Origin: Armatimonadota bacterium
GTDB lineage: Bacteria > Armatimonadota > UBA5829 > DTJY01
Reading direction: 5' to 3'
Length of the DNA stretch: 64,000 bases
NCBI GenBank assembly: GCA_017993055.1
Contig: JAGONM010000014.1
Coordinates: forward strand, 1 to 64,000
Made by a program: the position numbers and the translations under genes. Positions 9,074 through 18,647 of the stretch are shown here, in pieces (the first letter of the stretch is position 1; every line of letters starts with the position of its first letter). The notes under the pieces were generated by a model, which saw only the letters and a program-made list of their open reading frames with translations, searched no databases and was not told where the DNA came from.

Positions 9074-11143
9074 TCATTTGGGAATTCCTAACAGGGGAAG
9101 CCGGGTCTCTCCGCCTTCGGGGAGCCTCATGCGAAGCACACCGCCGTTCGCCGTGTGCTCCACATGGACCGACTGCGCCAGCGCTGCCGTCTCCTCCGGT
9201 GAGACCTCCGTGAAGAAGACCGCGATACGGCTCGCAACCTCATCACCCGCCTTGAAACTGCGGGGCTGGTCCGAGAATGAGCCGTAGAGGACGTCCGCGA
9301 AAACCGCCTGCTGGTTATATCCGGAGGCTTGGCAGTAGGCCAGTCCTGACCCGGCTGCCGTTACGATGCCGAGTCGGCCGTCCACATTCGCCCACGACCC
9401 TGGAATGACCATGGTCTCCTGAGCCTTTTCCCAATCGAAGACGGTCTTTCCGTACTGGTGATAGACGCTCCGCTTGCCGCCACTGAGCTTGTCGTTCTCG
9501 ATGCCGAAAGGAATGCCCAGTTCACGCGTGACGGTCACATCGGTAATCGCGGTGACGCGGTCCTGATAGACGACGGTCCTCTCGCCGATCGAGCAAACCT
9601 TGATCGTCTGCCTCAACTGCTCGCCATTCGTGAGGAGCACGCCTGTCGTCTCGAAACCGTTCGCAGTCTCCTTCCAGGAGTGTTCGACGACATCGAGCTT
9701 GTTCTCGCCCCCGGTCTCCATCGAGCCGACGAATCCGTTGAGAATCGGGACGGTGAAGTGCGGATTGCCGAGATGTCCCTCTCCGATCGGGGCGAGCATG
9801 CCCATGACCCGATTCTTCCAGGAGAACGACATGAGCTTGCTCTTCGTCCGGTGCAGAACCACCCCGACCGAGTTGTGCTTCCGCACACCCTCAGTAGGAA
9901 GCGGCCCGGTCCGCCTCGGATTGGAAGGACCGAACAGCTTGTGCGCGAGGAAGCCATAGCTCGTCTGCTCGGCGACGATCGAGTGCCTGGTAAATCCGAG
10001 CTTCGAACCCGGGACGGCCAGGTCGCCGTCCTGCATCTCCTGCCATGTGCGAATCCTCTGCAGGACGATCTTCTCCACATCGGTCGCTGTCGGATCGCGC
10101 ATGAGAGTTCCGAGCGAAGCCATCAGGTTGATGTTCGGCAGGCCGTGCAGCTCCCAGTCCATCCCCTGAGGCCGAGCGCTGTCGCCGCAAGGGAGCAGGA
10201 GCGTCTGAAGCATCGCCCAGGTATCCATCAGATGATGAGTCGCCGCCTGGGGGACCGGCCGATGGACATAGATGTAGTGCATCGCCGCCTGAGTGAGGAA
10301 GTACGAACTGCACTCGACGTAGGATAGGTGGAAGAAACCATGATTCTCGAGCGTGAAATCCGGGTGAAGGTTCGCCCCCGAGACCCACTCCTTGACCGGT
10401 TTGCCGTCTATGATGCTCGTATCCCTCAGGTCTGCGGGCGTCGAGAGAGTGCTCATCATGTACTCGATGGCCTTCTCGTTCCAGACCTGAGCGTGAGGAT
10501 GCTCGGGGAACATGTTGGCCGCGAGCGAAATGCAGATCAGCGTCCAGCCGTTCTCCTCGGCCTTGGTATCGTTCCAGCGACCGAATGGAGGCTTGCTCCC
10601 GAGGAAGCGGTCGGTCTCTGATGCCATCACGCGCTCGACGCCCTGGCGCAAGTCGGGGCTCAGGTCGTCCCAGATGAGCCACGCCCCGAAGCCGAGCGTC
10701 CCCGCCCACATCGCCGACTGCCAGCTGCCTCCCCATCGCTTGCCGTCGGCGCACATCTGCGTTCCGGTCACGTGCGTTGAAATGCAGTAGTAGATCGCCG
10801 CGGTGGTCTTCCGCATATACTTCCGGCGCTCGTCGCCCTTCAAAGCATTCGAGTACTTCAGGAGCGCGCCGCATGTGAGCACCATCTGAGAGATCGCGCG
10901 TATGCCTTCATTGCCGTCGCTGATCGCGTTGCCCCAGTATCCGCCCTCGGGATCCGCCGACCACTCGTGCCATTGTACCTCGGCGTGACGGCAGGCGTCG
11001 AGCATCACGTTCTGGTACGTGGCCATAAGTTCGCGCTCCGACATCGGACGGATGTCATACACATCATTAGCCCGTGCGGATATCGGAAGCAGGAGCAGCA
11101 GAATCAGCATCGCTCGTGTTATCTCCATCCCTGCTGACGTCAC
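9074..11143 (-). CDS. secreted (alpha/alpha)-toroid enzyme-like protein, hypothetical
   Basis: This protein of about 689 aa carries a signal peptide (MLILLLLLPISARA). Helix-rich repeats with aromatic/Trp motifs (SWQSAMWAGTLGFGAWLIW, then GSKPPFGRWNDTKAEENGW) follow. The second half is a beta-sandwich-like region. This helical-toroid plus beta-sandwich layout is typical of polysaccharide lyases and heparinase-like enzymes, but no specific family signature was recognised. GTG 11143 has GGAG 7 nt upstream; ATG 11128 lacks a spaced ribosome site. The reading frame is open further upstream only because it runs into a degT relic at 11147-11230. It follows degT and hisD on the same strand and may share their transcript. 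Confidence 0.6.
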   Translation of the reverse strand: MTSAGMEITRAMLILLLLLPISARANDVYDIRPMSERELMATYQNVMLDACRHAEVQWHEWSADPEGGYWGNAISDGNEGIRAISQMVLTCGALLKYSNALKGDERRKYMRKTTAAIYYCISTHVTGTQMCADGKRWGGSWQSAMWAGTLGFGAWLIWDDLSPDLRQGVERVMASETDRFLGSKPPFGRWNDTKAEENGWTLICISLAANMFPEHPHAQVWNEKAIEYMMSTLSTPADLRDTSIIDGKPVKEWVSGANLHPDFTLENHGFFHLSYVECSSYFLTQAAMHYIYVHRPVPQAATHHLMDTWAMLQTLLLPCGDSARPQGMDWELHGLPNINLMASLGTLMRDPTATDVEKIVLQRIRTWQEMQDGDLAVPGSKLGFTRHSIVAEQTSYGFLAHKLFGPSNPRRTGPLPTEGVRKHNSVGVVLHRTKSKLMSFSWKNRVMGMLAPIGEGHLGNPHFTVPILNGFVGSMETGGENKLDVVEHSWKETANGFETTGVLLTNGEQLRQTIKVCSIGERTVVYQDRVTAITDVTVTRELGIPFGIENDKLSGGKRSVYHQYGKTVFDWEKAQETMVIPGSWANVDGRLGIVTAAGSGLAYCQASGYNQQAVFADVLYGSFSDQPRSFKAGDEVASRIAVFFTEVSPEETAALAQSVHVEHTANGGVLRMRLPEGGETRLPLLGIPK

Positions 11144-11146
11144 AGC

Positions 11147-11230
11147 TTGTCTCCGAACCTTGTCGTCGGTACTGGGTATTCCCTTGACCGCATCCTCGAT
11201 CTCGCGATCGGACGGGGATGCGTCGCTGAG
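11147..11230 (-). pseudogene. relic of a DegT-family aminotransferase 3' end
   Basis: Translated on the minus strand, this stretch reads DREIEDAVKGI...DDKVRRQ. This closely matches the extreme C-terminus of the intact degT gene nearby (DREIEDTVTGI...AEKVRRR). At the nucleotide level, 11184-11211 differs from 12599-12625 at only a few positions. Only about 25 codons remain, wedged between the hisD stop and the start of the toroid gene, so it cannot be functional on its own. It suggests a former second degT copy, or a duplication/deletion scar. Confidence 0.6.
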
Positions 11231-11246
11231 GAACTGCGCCGGCTTC

Positions 11247-12521
11247 TCACGTCTGATCCGAGTACCGCTTAACTCGCACCTTCGCCGTGATTCCGTGTGC
11301 AAGCATGTGCTCCAGCTTGCACTGGCGCTCGGTGACCGCGCCGATCTCGCGGCTGGCCTCCGGGGTCATGCGCTGGTAGGTGCAGGTCTTCAGGAACTTG
11401 CCGACCCATACGCCGCCGGTGTATCTTGCGGCACGGCTCGTCGGGAGAATGTGGTTCGTGCCGATGCACTTGTCGCCGTACGCGACTGTCGTCTCCTCGC
11501 CGATGAAGAGCGACCCGTAGTTGGTAAGGCTCTCAAAGAAGAAGTCCCGATCCTGCACATGAAGCTCCAGGTGCTCGGGCGCATATTCGTCGCTCAAGGC
11601 GACCGCCTCCTCGGGACTCTCGGTGGCATAGACGATGCCGTTGCTTGCCCAGGAGACGGAAGCCACATCAGCAGAGGGGAGCGTCCGAAGCTGCTTCTCG
11701 ACCTCGGCGACCGTCCGGCGTGCGAAGTCCTCGCTCAGAGTGATGAGGCAGATGCCGCTGTTCGGATCGTGCTCCGCCTGCCCGAGGAGGTCGCATGCCA
11801 CGAGCGCCGGATCAGCCGAATCGTCCGCGATCACAAGTATCTCAGTCGGGCCAGCGAGCAGATCGATGCCGCATCGCCCGAAGAGCTGGCGCTTGGCCTC
11901 GGTGACGTACTTGTTGCCCGCGCCGCAGAGTACATCGACCGGCTCCAAGTCGCCTATGCCGAATGCCATCATCGCGAGCGCCGGGACGCCTCCCAGGATG
12001 AAGATTCGGTCCGCGCCGGCCTTCTTGATGGCGTTGATCGTCGCGGGATAGTATCCCTGACCTTTGACCGGCGGCGTGCATGCGACGACGGTCTTGACGC
12101 CCGCAACCTTCGCCGGGATGATGCTCATCTGAGCCGAGCCGAACATCGGGTACCGCCCGCCGGGGATGTAGCTGCCGACCGAGTTGACGGCGATGTGCTT
12201 GTGCCCGAGGATGACTCCCGGCCTGATCTCCGTCTCGAGCGGCTTCATCGTCTCCAGTTGCGCCTGAGCGAATGCGCGAACGTTGGCCTGGCAGTAATCC
12301 GTGTCGGCGATGGCCTGCTCCGAGAGGCGCGATATCGCCTCGGATACCTGACTGTCGTCCAGTTCAAAGCTCTCAGGATTCCAGTCGTCAAACCTGGCGC
12401 TGTACTTCCGAACGGCATCCATCCCGTTCCGCTCCAGATCGATGAGCATCTCCGTTACGACTCGTGTCGTCTCTGGGTCGCTCTCGAAGAGCCGATGCCC
12501 GCCCTGCTTGATAACCTTCAT
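11247..12521 (-). CDS. HisD-family dehydrogenase, HpsN (sulfopropanediol dehydrogenase)-like clade
   Basis: This 424-aa NAD-dependent dehydrogenase belongs to the histidinol dehydrogenase superfamily. It keeps the catalytic EHLELH motif, the Zn-ligand segments LGQAEHDPNS and AYGDKCIGTNHILPT, and a C-terminal His in MLAHGI. The segments VGSYIPGGRYPMFGSAQMS, RYTGGVWVGKFLKTCTYQ and the absence of other his genes resemble HpsN-type enzymes, which oxidise (R)-2,3-dihydroxypropane-1-sulfonate, more than biosynthetic HisD. The assignment is from remembered family motifs; the true substrate is unknown. ATG 12521 is used because GGGAGGTG sits just upstream; GTG 12527 would overlap that site. It lies 36 bp after degT in an apparent operon. 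Confidence 0.7.
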   Translation of the reverse strand: MKVIKQGGHRLFESDPETTRVVTEMLIDLERNGMDAVRKYSARFDDWNPESFELDDSQVSEAISRLSEQAIADTDYCQANVRAFAQAQLETMKPLETEIRPGVILGHKHIAVNSVGSYIPGGRYPMFGSAQMSIIPAKVAGVKTVVACTPPVKGQGYYPATINAIKKAGADRIFILGGVPALAMMAFGIGDLEPVDVLCGAGNKYVTEAKRQLFGRCGIDLLAGPTEILVIADDSADPALVACDLLGQAEHDPNSGICLITLSEDFARRTVAEVEKQLRTLPSADVASVSWASNGIVYATESPEEAVALSDEYAPEHLELHVQDRDFFFESLTNYGSLFIGEETTVAYGDKCIGTNHILPTSRAARYTGGVWVGKFLKTCTYQRMTPEASREIGAVTERQCKLEHMLAHGITAKVRVKRYSDQT

Positions 12522-12557
12522 CCTCACCTCCCATAGGTCCCATCCGTCCCATACGTC

Positions 12558-13814
12558 CTATCTCCGCCGCACCTTCTCCGCCGTGTAGCGAATCCCGGTG
12601 ACCGTATCCTCGATCTCGCGGTCGGTCAGGCGCGGATGCATCGCAATGTTGAACTCCCGATGGTAGAAGAACTTCTCATGGATCGGGCAGAGGTGATCTC
12701 CGTAGCCGAGCTTCTTCAGGCCGTCGAAGTGGTACGTCGGCTGGTAGTGCAGGATGCCCTGGACGCCCTCTTCGCGGTAGAGCACGCGCATGAAATCATC
12801 CCGGCTCGCGCCGATCTCTTCCTCCTCGACGCAGACCGTGTAGAGGTGATAGACGTGATAGCAGTTCGGGTCCTCGTAGACCGGGGTTACACCCCTGATG
12901 CCCTTAAGTCCCTCGGTGATCCTGCGCCCGAACTCGCGACGCTTCTCGTTCAGCATTGAAAGCTTCCTCAACTGCGCTCGCCCGACCGCCGCCTGAATCT
13001 CGTTCATGCGGTAGTTGTTGCCCCACTTGCCGTTGACGTCCACGATGTTGAAGTGCGACGGGACCCAATAGTCGGTCTGGTCCTTCCACGGCTCGAGGTT
13101 CATGCACCTGAGTTTCTCGATCGGATCGACCAGGTCATCGCGGTTGGTCGTGATCATCCCACCCTCACCGCAGGTGGTCATGTTCTTCAGCGAGTGGAAG
13201 CTGAAACAGCCGACGTCGCCGATGCTTCCTGCCTTGCGGCCCTTGTACTCCGCGCCGGGGGTGTGCGCGCAGTCCTCCAGCACGAAGAGATTGTGCTTCC
13301 GCGCGATCTCCATGATCGGGTCCATGTCGCACATCTGGCCGCCGTAGTGGACGACATATATCGCTCTGGTCCGCGGCGTGATCTTGCTCTCGATCTCCTT
13401 CGGGTCGATGTTGAACGTCCGAGGGTCGATATCGGCATAGACCGGCCGCGCACCTTCCTTCAGAACGACGAGCGAAGTGGCGATGAACGTGTTCGGCGTG
13501 ACGATGACCTCATCGCCCGGCCCGATGCCGAACGCCTGAGTGCAGATGTGCATCGCCGTGGTGCAGTTGGATGAGGCGAACGCGTGCTTCGTCCCGCACA
13601 TCGCCGCGAACTCCTTCTGGAATGCGGCGACCTGCGGCCCCATGGTCAGCGTGTCCTGCTGCATCGCCTCCCACGCGGCGTTCTTCTCGTCGTCGTCATA
13701 GATCGAGCCGAAGAAGGCATACGGCACCTTCAGCACGACCCCGTCGTCCATGTGATAACTGCTCGTGATACCTCCCTCGGTATCCGATCCGGTGAACTTC
13801 TCGCTGTCTTCCAT
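12558..13814 (-). CDS. DegT/DnrJ/EryC1/StrS family PLP-dependent aminotransferase
   Basis: This 418-aa fold-type I PLP enzyme of the sugar-aminotransferase family would typically transaminate a keto-sugar nucleotide or a related ketone. Lys210 in FHSLKNMTTCGEGGM is the expected PLP-binding lysine. EDCAHTPGAEYKGRKAGSIGD carries the Asp that contacts the pyridine nitrogen, and MNEIQAAVGRAQL is a family signature. ATG 13814 has GGAGGT 8 nt upstream. The N-terminal 30 or so residues are longer than usual. It heads an operon with the HpsN-like dehydrogenase; an inverted-repeat operator lies in its leader (13831-13845). Without a sugar dehydratase beside it, the substrate cannot be told. Confidence 0.85.
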   Translation of the reverse strand: MEDSEKFTGSDTEGGITSSYHMDDGVVLKVPYAFFGSIYDDDEKNAAWEAMQQDTLTMGPQVAAFQKEFAAMCGTKHAFASSNCTTAMHICTQAFGIGPGDEVIVTPNTFIATSLVVLKEGARPVYADIDPRTFNIDPKEIESKITPRTRAIYVVHYGGQMCDMDPIMEIARKHNLFVLEDCAHTPGAEYKGRKAGSIGDVGCFSFHSLKNMTTCGEGGMITTNRDDLVDPIEKLRCMNLEPWKDQTDYWVPSHFNIVDVNGKWGNNYRMNEIQAAVGRAQLRKLSMLNEKRREFGRRITEGLKGIRGVTPVYEDPNCYHVYHLYTVCVEEEEIGASRDDFMRVLYREEGVQGILHYQPTYHFDGLKKLGYGDHLCPIHEKFFYHREFNIAMHPRLTDREIEDTVTGIRYTAEKVRRR

Positions 13815-13830
13815 TGACTCTGACCTCCGC

Positions 13831-13854
13831 CTCAGTGATACTGAGCCTAGTATA
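13831..13854 (-). promoter_or_regulatory. degT promoter -10 with adjoining inverted-repeat operator
   Basis: On the minus strand TATACT (13849-13854) is a good -10. The perfect inverted repeat CTCAGT-GAT-ACTGAG (13831-13845) lies right at the expected transcription start. The -35 region (TCGCAA at 17-nt spacing) is poor. This layout fits a regulated promoter with a repressor bound over +1. Confidence 0.45.
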
Positions 13855-13912
13855 GCGCAGACCGACGAAGATTGCGATTCGGTGATCCGCGGTCAAGATG
13901 GATTCGAGTCGG

Positions 13913-15466
13913 CTACTCGACGGCGCCGACCAGGGTTACTATCGCTCTCGGGGCGATGTTGATCCTGTTCGCCGGTGTGGCGGCCTTCTTGAGCGACCGG
14001 GTCTTCGAAGTGGTGTAGGTGTCGAAGCAGTCACCCCGCACCTTGAGGCCCTTGATCCTGATCGCCTGCGCTGTGGTCGCGGTGTTGATCGCTACGATAG
14101 CCAGTCGGCCTCTCTCCTTGTCAAGGTAGGCCGAGACCATCAGGCCGGTGGTGGTTTCGAGCGGGGAACGCTCTACATCGTACGATACGTCCAACCGCAC
14201 CATGCCCGGCCTCACGAACCGCGAGAAGTTGCCGAGCGCCCAGAGCAACTTGGAGGGGAGTACGCGCCCGTCGTTCTCGGGCTTCTCTCCTTCGATATAG
14301 ATGAGCCCGTCCTTGTAATCGGCCTGAGAGACCGCCAGCCACCACGACCAGTGTGTCGCGTTAGCGACGGTCAGGTCGTTGTGGATAACCCTGGCCACAT
14401 AGAGCGCCGTGTCCATGCCGAGATCGCGTCCGTGCCCGTGGGTGATCTCGTCGTTCGCTTCCAGTATGCAGAACTCGGTCTGCCAGTATTCGAGTCCGGG
14501 ATCGATCCGCTGCATCTCTTCACGGAGCTGCCTGCGAGTCTCCACCTGCTTCGATATCGGCCAGGTGGTGAAGTAGCTGTGAGCGGATGCGGCATGAGTT
14601 ACCGCGGGCAGGTTGCCGAGGTAATAGGACGATGCGTGATTCCAGAAGGCATCGGCTTGGGCTTCGCGAGGATTCCCTTTCTTCCAGCAGAGGTAGTCAA
14701 TGCGGGCCGCCTCCGGGATCACCACCTCGGATGGCAGCCCCTTATCGTGAAGCCTTTTTGCTATGAGGCGGGTCAACTCATAGATCTCCGCATTCTCGGC
14801 CGGAGTGCCCTCCTGTTTGTTGCTGTCCCAGATGTACTGAGGCTCGTTCACCGGGCTGATGAAGTCGAAGTTCAGCCCCCTCTCGTGGAAGTGCTCGGCA
14901 ATGGCGACCAGGAAATCGGCGAAAGCGGGCACGGAACCGTCGCGAATGTTGAGGGTCCATCGCCTGTCACTGGAGTGTGCTATGCCGTTGATCGTGTAAT
15001 GAACGGGAGGAGAGCAACTGAACGCCAGCAGGAACGGAACGCCTCGCTCGCGCGCGGCCTCTAGGAAGTACTGCTGACCCTTCTGCTTTGTCCAGTCGTA
15101 CGTCCCGTCCGCGTTCAGGAAGCACTCCGCCCGATGCCACGGTGTGTGGATGCGGCTCGCGTCTCCCTGCTCGGCGCTCCCGGCCCCGACGTAGAAACGC
15201 CACATCGAGAGTGCGATGCCCTTTGGGTTTCCCCTGGCGTCGGTCTCGTTGCTGAAGAGCAGGTCCGCGATCTGCTCGCGCTTCTCGATCGGCCAGTTCT
15301 CGCCGACGAACTGACAGGTCCACGCATCGGACGCCCCGAAGCTGTGAATGACCTGCTTCTCATCGCGCAGGTTGATCTTGATACCTGTTGTTCCTGCCCC
15401 GACGCGAGTTGCAGCCGCCCATGCCATGAGTATTCCAAATACAGTCGCTAGTGACCTGATATCCAA
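13913..15466 (-). CDS. secreted GH30-family glycosidase
   Basis: This 517-aa exported glycoside hydrolase has a signal peptide, an (alpha/beta)8 barrel and a C-terminal beta-sandwich, as in GH30 (for example endo-beta-1,6-galactanases and glucuronoxylanases). Glu208 in FISPVNEPQY fits the acid/base residue, and Glu331 in YWQTEFCIL the nucleophile. HSFGASDAW near the N-terminus and RFYVGAGSAEQGD are also GH30-like. Retaining hydrolysis of a beta-linked glycan is expected; the exact linkage is unknown. The start is a TTG at 15464-15466 with GGAGG 5 nt upstream. It is divergent from the large hydrolase-like gene at 15588, and the two may share control of one substrate. Confidence 0.82.
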   Translation of the reverse strand: MDIRSLATVFGILMAWAAATRVGAGTTGIKINLRDEKQVIHSFGASDAWTCQFVGENWPIEKREQIADLLFSNETDARGNPKGIALSMWRFYVGAGSAEQGDASRIHTPWHRAECFLNADGTYDWTKQKGQQYFLEAARERGVPFLLAFSCSPPVHYTINGIAHSSDRRWTLNIRDGSVPAFADFLVAIAEHFHERGLNFDFISPVNEPQYIWDSNKQEGTPAENAEIYELTRLIAKRLHDKGLPSEVVIPEAARIDYLCWKKGNPREAQADAFWNHASSYYLGNLPAVTHAASAHSYFTTWPISKQVETRRQLREEMQRIDPGLEYWQTEFCILEANDEITHGHGRDLGMDTALYVARVIHNDLTVANATHWSWWLAVSQADYKDGLIYIEGEKPENDGRVLPSKLLWALGNFSRFVRPGMVRLDVSYDVERSPLETTTGLMVSAYLDKERGRLAIVAINTATTAQAIRIKGLKVRGDCFDTYTTSKTRSLKKAATPANRINIAPRAIVTLVGAVE

Positions 15467-15587
15467 TCGCGCCTCCGCACCATAATGATTCTCCGCGACC
15501 CGTAGCCAATCCTGTTTGCCGGAGCCGCTACGCAGGATAGCCGGCGTTCGAAGTGGAATCGAGTTCTATCCGGAGGTCAACGAGTCC

Positions 15588-18500
15588 ATGATCATCTGCT
15601 GTCCCATAGTTCTGGCGATACTCGCCTCGTTTTCTGTGCCCGACGGTGTTTCTCCGAACGAGTCGAATGCGCGTGAATCGGCTGGAAGCATCCGTTTGGA
15701 GACCGATGACGACCTCTCCCTGACGCTTAACCGTTCCGACGGCACTCTTCGCTCGGTCTCTATCGGTGGACGCGAGTTTCGGGCCGATTCCTCCCCGATC
15801 CGCTTCGAGGAGGTCATAGAGGACCGAAACGCGCCCGACCTGCTGGAGGTTGGGCCGGCATTCTGGAACACGCCGGCTGACTGCTACGAGGAGTCGGCGA
15901 ACGGACATCCCGGCTCGTGGATGCGCGTCTCGGGAGTGAGCGACGCGCGCCCGAAGGCCCGGGTCGAGATCAACCAGAAGACGCCCGAGCCGCTCGTGCT
16001 CTCCGGTTGGTGCCAGGCCCGTGTCGAGGGCGAGGCCTTCGGATGGTTCAACAGGCACCTCGCGTTGAACGCGAACGCGGTCTATACGGACGGCAGCCGT
16101 ATGCCAGAGGTCTCCGCGTACTTCGGCCAGTACGACCACGGTCCGCAGTTCAGCAGGCGCGTGATCTGCCCCGACAGGCCGGTAGAGAGCCTCGACCTCG
16201 ACCTCTCTGTCCCCGGCGGCAAGTGCATGGCCTGGTACCGCGGCGTGAGATTGCAGCGTGCGAGCTATCAGGTGTCGTCGCCGTCTGATGCGGTCAGGCG
16301 CGTGGATAATTCCGTCCATCAGGAGTTTGTTATCGAAGAGGCATCCCTTCGAGGGATGGTCACCTACCGGCCGATGCAGGAGTGCGTCGAGATCACCTGC
16401 TCCTTCGAGAGCATGGAATGCGGAGACCGCGCGGTAAGCGCCTGGCTCTCTATCCCGCTCGATGCAGTCGGCGGCGTCTGGCACGACGACGTCCGCACGA
16501 GCAGGAAGATCGAGGAGGGTGGGATCTACCGGAGCGGCGCCTGGTACGGGGCGGGGCGGGATGGCTGGAACAGCCGCTACCCGTTTGCCTGCGTCGAAAC
16601 CAAGACCGGCGAATGCCTCGCGATCGGCACGTCGGTCGCCGAGCCGCGCGTCTTCCAGACCGAGTACGACGCCGCGCGCCGCGAGCTGCGAATCCGCTTC
16701 GACCTCGGGCTGAGCCCCGACGCAGGCCGCTGGGCGAACCGAAGCTCGTTCACCGCATACCTGTTCGCCTGCTCAGACGGATTCCGGGGTGCGGCGGAGA
16801 AGTACTACCGGGTGTTCGAGTGGGCTTTCCGCAATCGTGTCGAGAAGCAGGGCACGTGGCTCGCATTCATGACTCCTGCCGCGATCCCGGAGCACGAGGA
16901 TTTCCACTTCCAATTCCTGGAATCGGTCGGCCACATGGGCTGGGACGAGCGTGCTGAGATGTATTCGTTTCGGTACGCCGAGCCGTGGATACACCACCAG
17001 GAGTTTCCGGCGCACCTCCTCGCGCCTGAGGTTCACGGGCCGGCCGATCCGCAGACATCTGTCAGCCTGGCGAAGCGCATCGCGATCCAGGACGATCGGT
17101 CGCTTCCGCTCGACATGCGCAGGCGGTATCCAGCTTACCTGGGCAGCTCCATCGAGGACCGGTGGGGCAACCCGCAGGGATACTTCTTCCGGAGCCCTAC
17201 CGGCGGTCGGAACGAGAACATGATGATCGTGAACCCGAATGATCTCCTTCCCCCGCCCGCCGGATCGCAGTACTCCTCGGGCGGTTGGGACCGCGAGATC
17301 GTGCGCCAGACCATGACGGTAAGTCGGCAGTGGCACCTCCCCGGTTGGACCTTCGCGAGGGTCTCGGAGCACCCTTTCATCGAAGTGGACCAGGAGCATA
17401 AGCGCTCCGGTGGGCAGTCTGTGCGTCTCGATCCCGTCCAGGGCAAGTCCTACTACGAGCAGTATCTCCGCGGCATCAGTCAGATCGTCCGGTACGTCGG
17501 CTCAGCGGAACCCCTCTCGTTCAGCTACAGCTTCCGAGGTGAGAGCGTTCCGGCCGACGGGACCGGGTTCGCCTGGAGTGTCACTCTCTGGTACGATGAC
17601 GGCACCAGCGCTGGGGTCTCCTTTCCGGTTGCCGCCCCGGGCTCTTCCTGGCAGACGCGAGTACACGATGTTCCGACCGCCCGAGCGCCTAGGTACGTCT
17701 CCGTCTCTCTGCAGACCCCGACCTGGACCCCCGATTCCACCGTGCTCTGGATAGATGATGTCAGCCTGCGCGCCGGGGGTCGCGAGCTGCTGGCGAACGG
17801 TGGTTTCGAGGAGGCGAAACTGCTGCCTTGTCGGCTCGATGGAGTCTACCTCGACACGATGGAATGCTACCTCGCGAACCTGAACTACCGGCGCGCCCAC
17901 TGGGCCTATGCGGACGAGCCGCCGACTTTCGACTGCGGGCGCATGCCGGCGCTCCATCAGGTCTACTCTCACGTGACGTACGCCCGGCGGATGGCCGACT
18001 GGATGCATTCGACCGGCAGGCTCGTCTTCGGCAACTGCACGCCCGCCACCCCCTTCGCCGCGCCCTATCTGGACGTGATGGGCACGGAACTATTCTGGAA
18101 GCAGGGCGGTGCATGGACTCCCTGGCCCGATGCCGAGTTCAACTTCGCGCGGTTCATGAGCCGGGGGAAGCCGTACTGCGTGCTTCAATACTCAGATCTG
18201 ACTGCGGACGAGCAGGCGAGATACGTCAAGCGGTGTCTCTTCTATGGAGTTCTCCCGTCGAACCAGGCCGCGCCTTCGGGAGGTTGGTACTGGGCCGATC
18301 CGATCGTAGTTGACAGGCACCGGCCGGTCTTCAAGAAGTACCTCCCGATTATCATCGCCATCGCGGAGGCCGGGTGGCAGCCGGTAACCCTCGCTCGAAC
18401 GAGCGACCCGGACGTCTGGATCGAGCGGTTCGGCGGCGGCGAAGCTTTCTACCTGACGGTCTTCAACTCTTCCGGGGAGCGCAGGACCGCGACAATCACT

Positions 18501-18647
18501 CTCGATCCGCGGTCGGGAGCGGGCCCGGGTGCGCCGGTTGAGGATGTCCTTGGCGGGCGGACCTTGCGTGCGCCCGCATTCGAGGTCGAACTTGGACCGG
18601 AGGACGTCGCCGTCTTCCGAGTAGAGCGATCCGGCGGTCGGCCATGA
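15588..18647 (+). CDS. large secreted glycoside-hydrolase-like protein, unassigned family
   Basis: This protein of about 1019 aa starts with a hydrophobic export signal (IICCPIVLAILASF). N-terminal beta-sandwich material includes LALNANAVYTDGSRMPE and YRGVRLQRA, carbohydrate-binding-like in style. A central region has barrel features (DGVYLDTMECY; VFGNCTPATPFAAPYLDVMG). The C-terminal small beta domain resembles those ending many amylase-type enzymes (FYLTVFNSSGERRTATITL). The Asp-bearing LDGVYLDTME segment could be catalytic, but no named family is secure. ATG 15588 is preferred over an earlier ATG because of CGGAGG at 15571 and because it gives a signal peptide. Its stop overlaps the start of the downstream membrane protein (ATGA), so the two products are likely made together. 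Confidence 0.6.
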   Translation: MIICCPIVLAILASFSVPDGVSPNESNARESAGSIRLETDDDLSLTLNRSDGTLRSVSIGGREFRADSSPIRFEEVIEDRNAPDLLEVGPAFWNTPADCYEESANGHPGSWMRVSGVSDARPKARVEINQKTPEPLVLSGWCQARVEGEAFGWFNRHLALNANAVYTDGSRMPEVSAYFGQYDHGPQFSRRVICPDRPVESLDLDLSVPGGKCMAWYRGVRLQRASYQVSSPSDAVRRVDNSVHQEFVIEEASLRGMVTYRPMQECVEITCSFESMECGDRAVSAWLSIPLDAVGGVWHDDVRTSRKIEEGGIYRSGAWYGAGRDGWNSRYPFACVETKTGECLAIGTSVAEPRVFQTEYDAARRELRIRFDLGLSPDAGRWANRSSFTAYLFACSDGFRGAAEKYYRVFEWAFRNRVEKQGTWLAFMTPAAIPEHEDFHFQFLESVGHMGWDERAEMYSFRYAEPWIHHQEFPAHLLAPEVHGPADPQTSVSLAKRIAIQDDRSLPLDMRRRYPAYLGSSIEDRWGNPQGYFFRSPTGGRNENMMIVNPNDLLPPPAGSQYSSGGWDREIVRQTMTVSRQWHLPGWTFARVSEHPFIEVDQEHKRSGGQSVRLDPVQGKSYYEQYLRGISQIVRYVGSAEPLSFSYSFRGESVPADGTGFAWSVTLWYDDGTSAGVSFPVAAPGSSWQTRVHDVPTARAPRYVSVSLQTPTWTPDSTVLWIDDVSLRAGGRELLANGGFEEAKLLPCRLDGVYLDTMECYLANLNYRRAHWAYADEPPTFDCGRMPALHQVYSHVTYARRMADWMHSTGRLVFGNCTPATPFAAPYLDVMGTELFWKQGGAWTPWPDAEFNFARFMSRGKPYCVLQYSDLTADEQARYVKRCLFYGVLPSNQAAPSGGWYWADPIVVDRHRPVFKKYLPIIIAIAEAGWQPVTLARTSDPDVWIERFGGGEAFYLTVFNSSGERRTATITLDPRSGAGPGAPVEDVLGGRTLRAPAFEVELGPEDVAVFRVERSGGRP

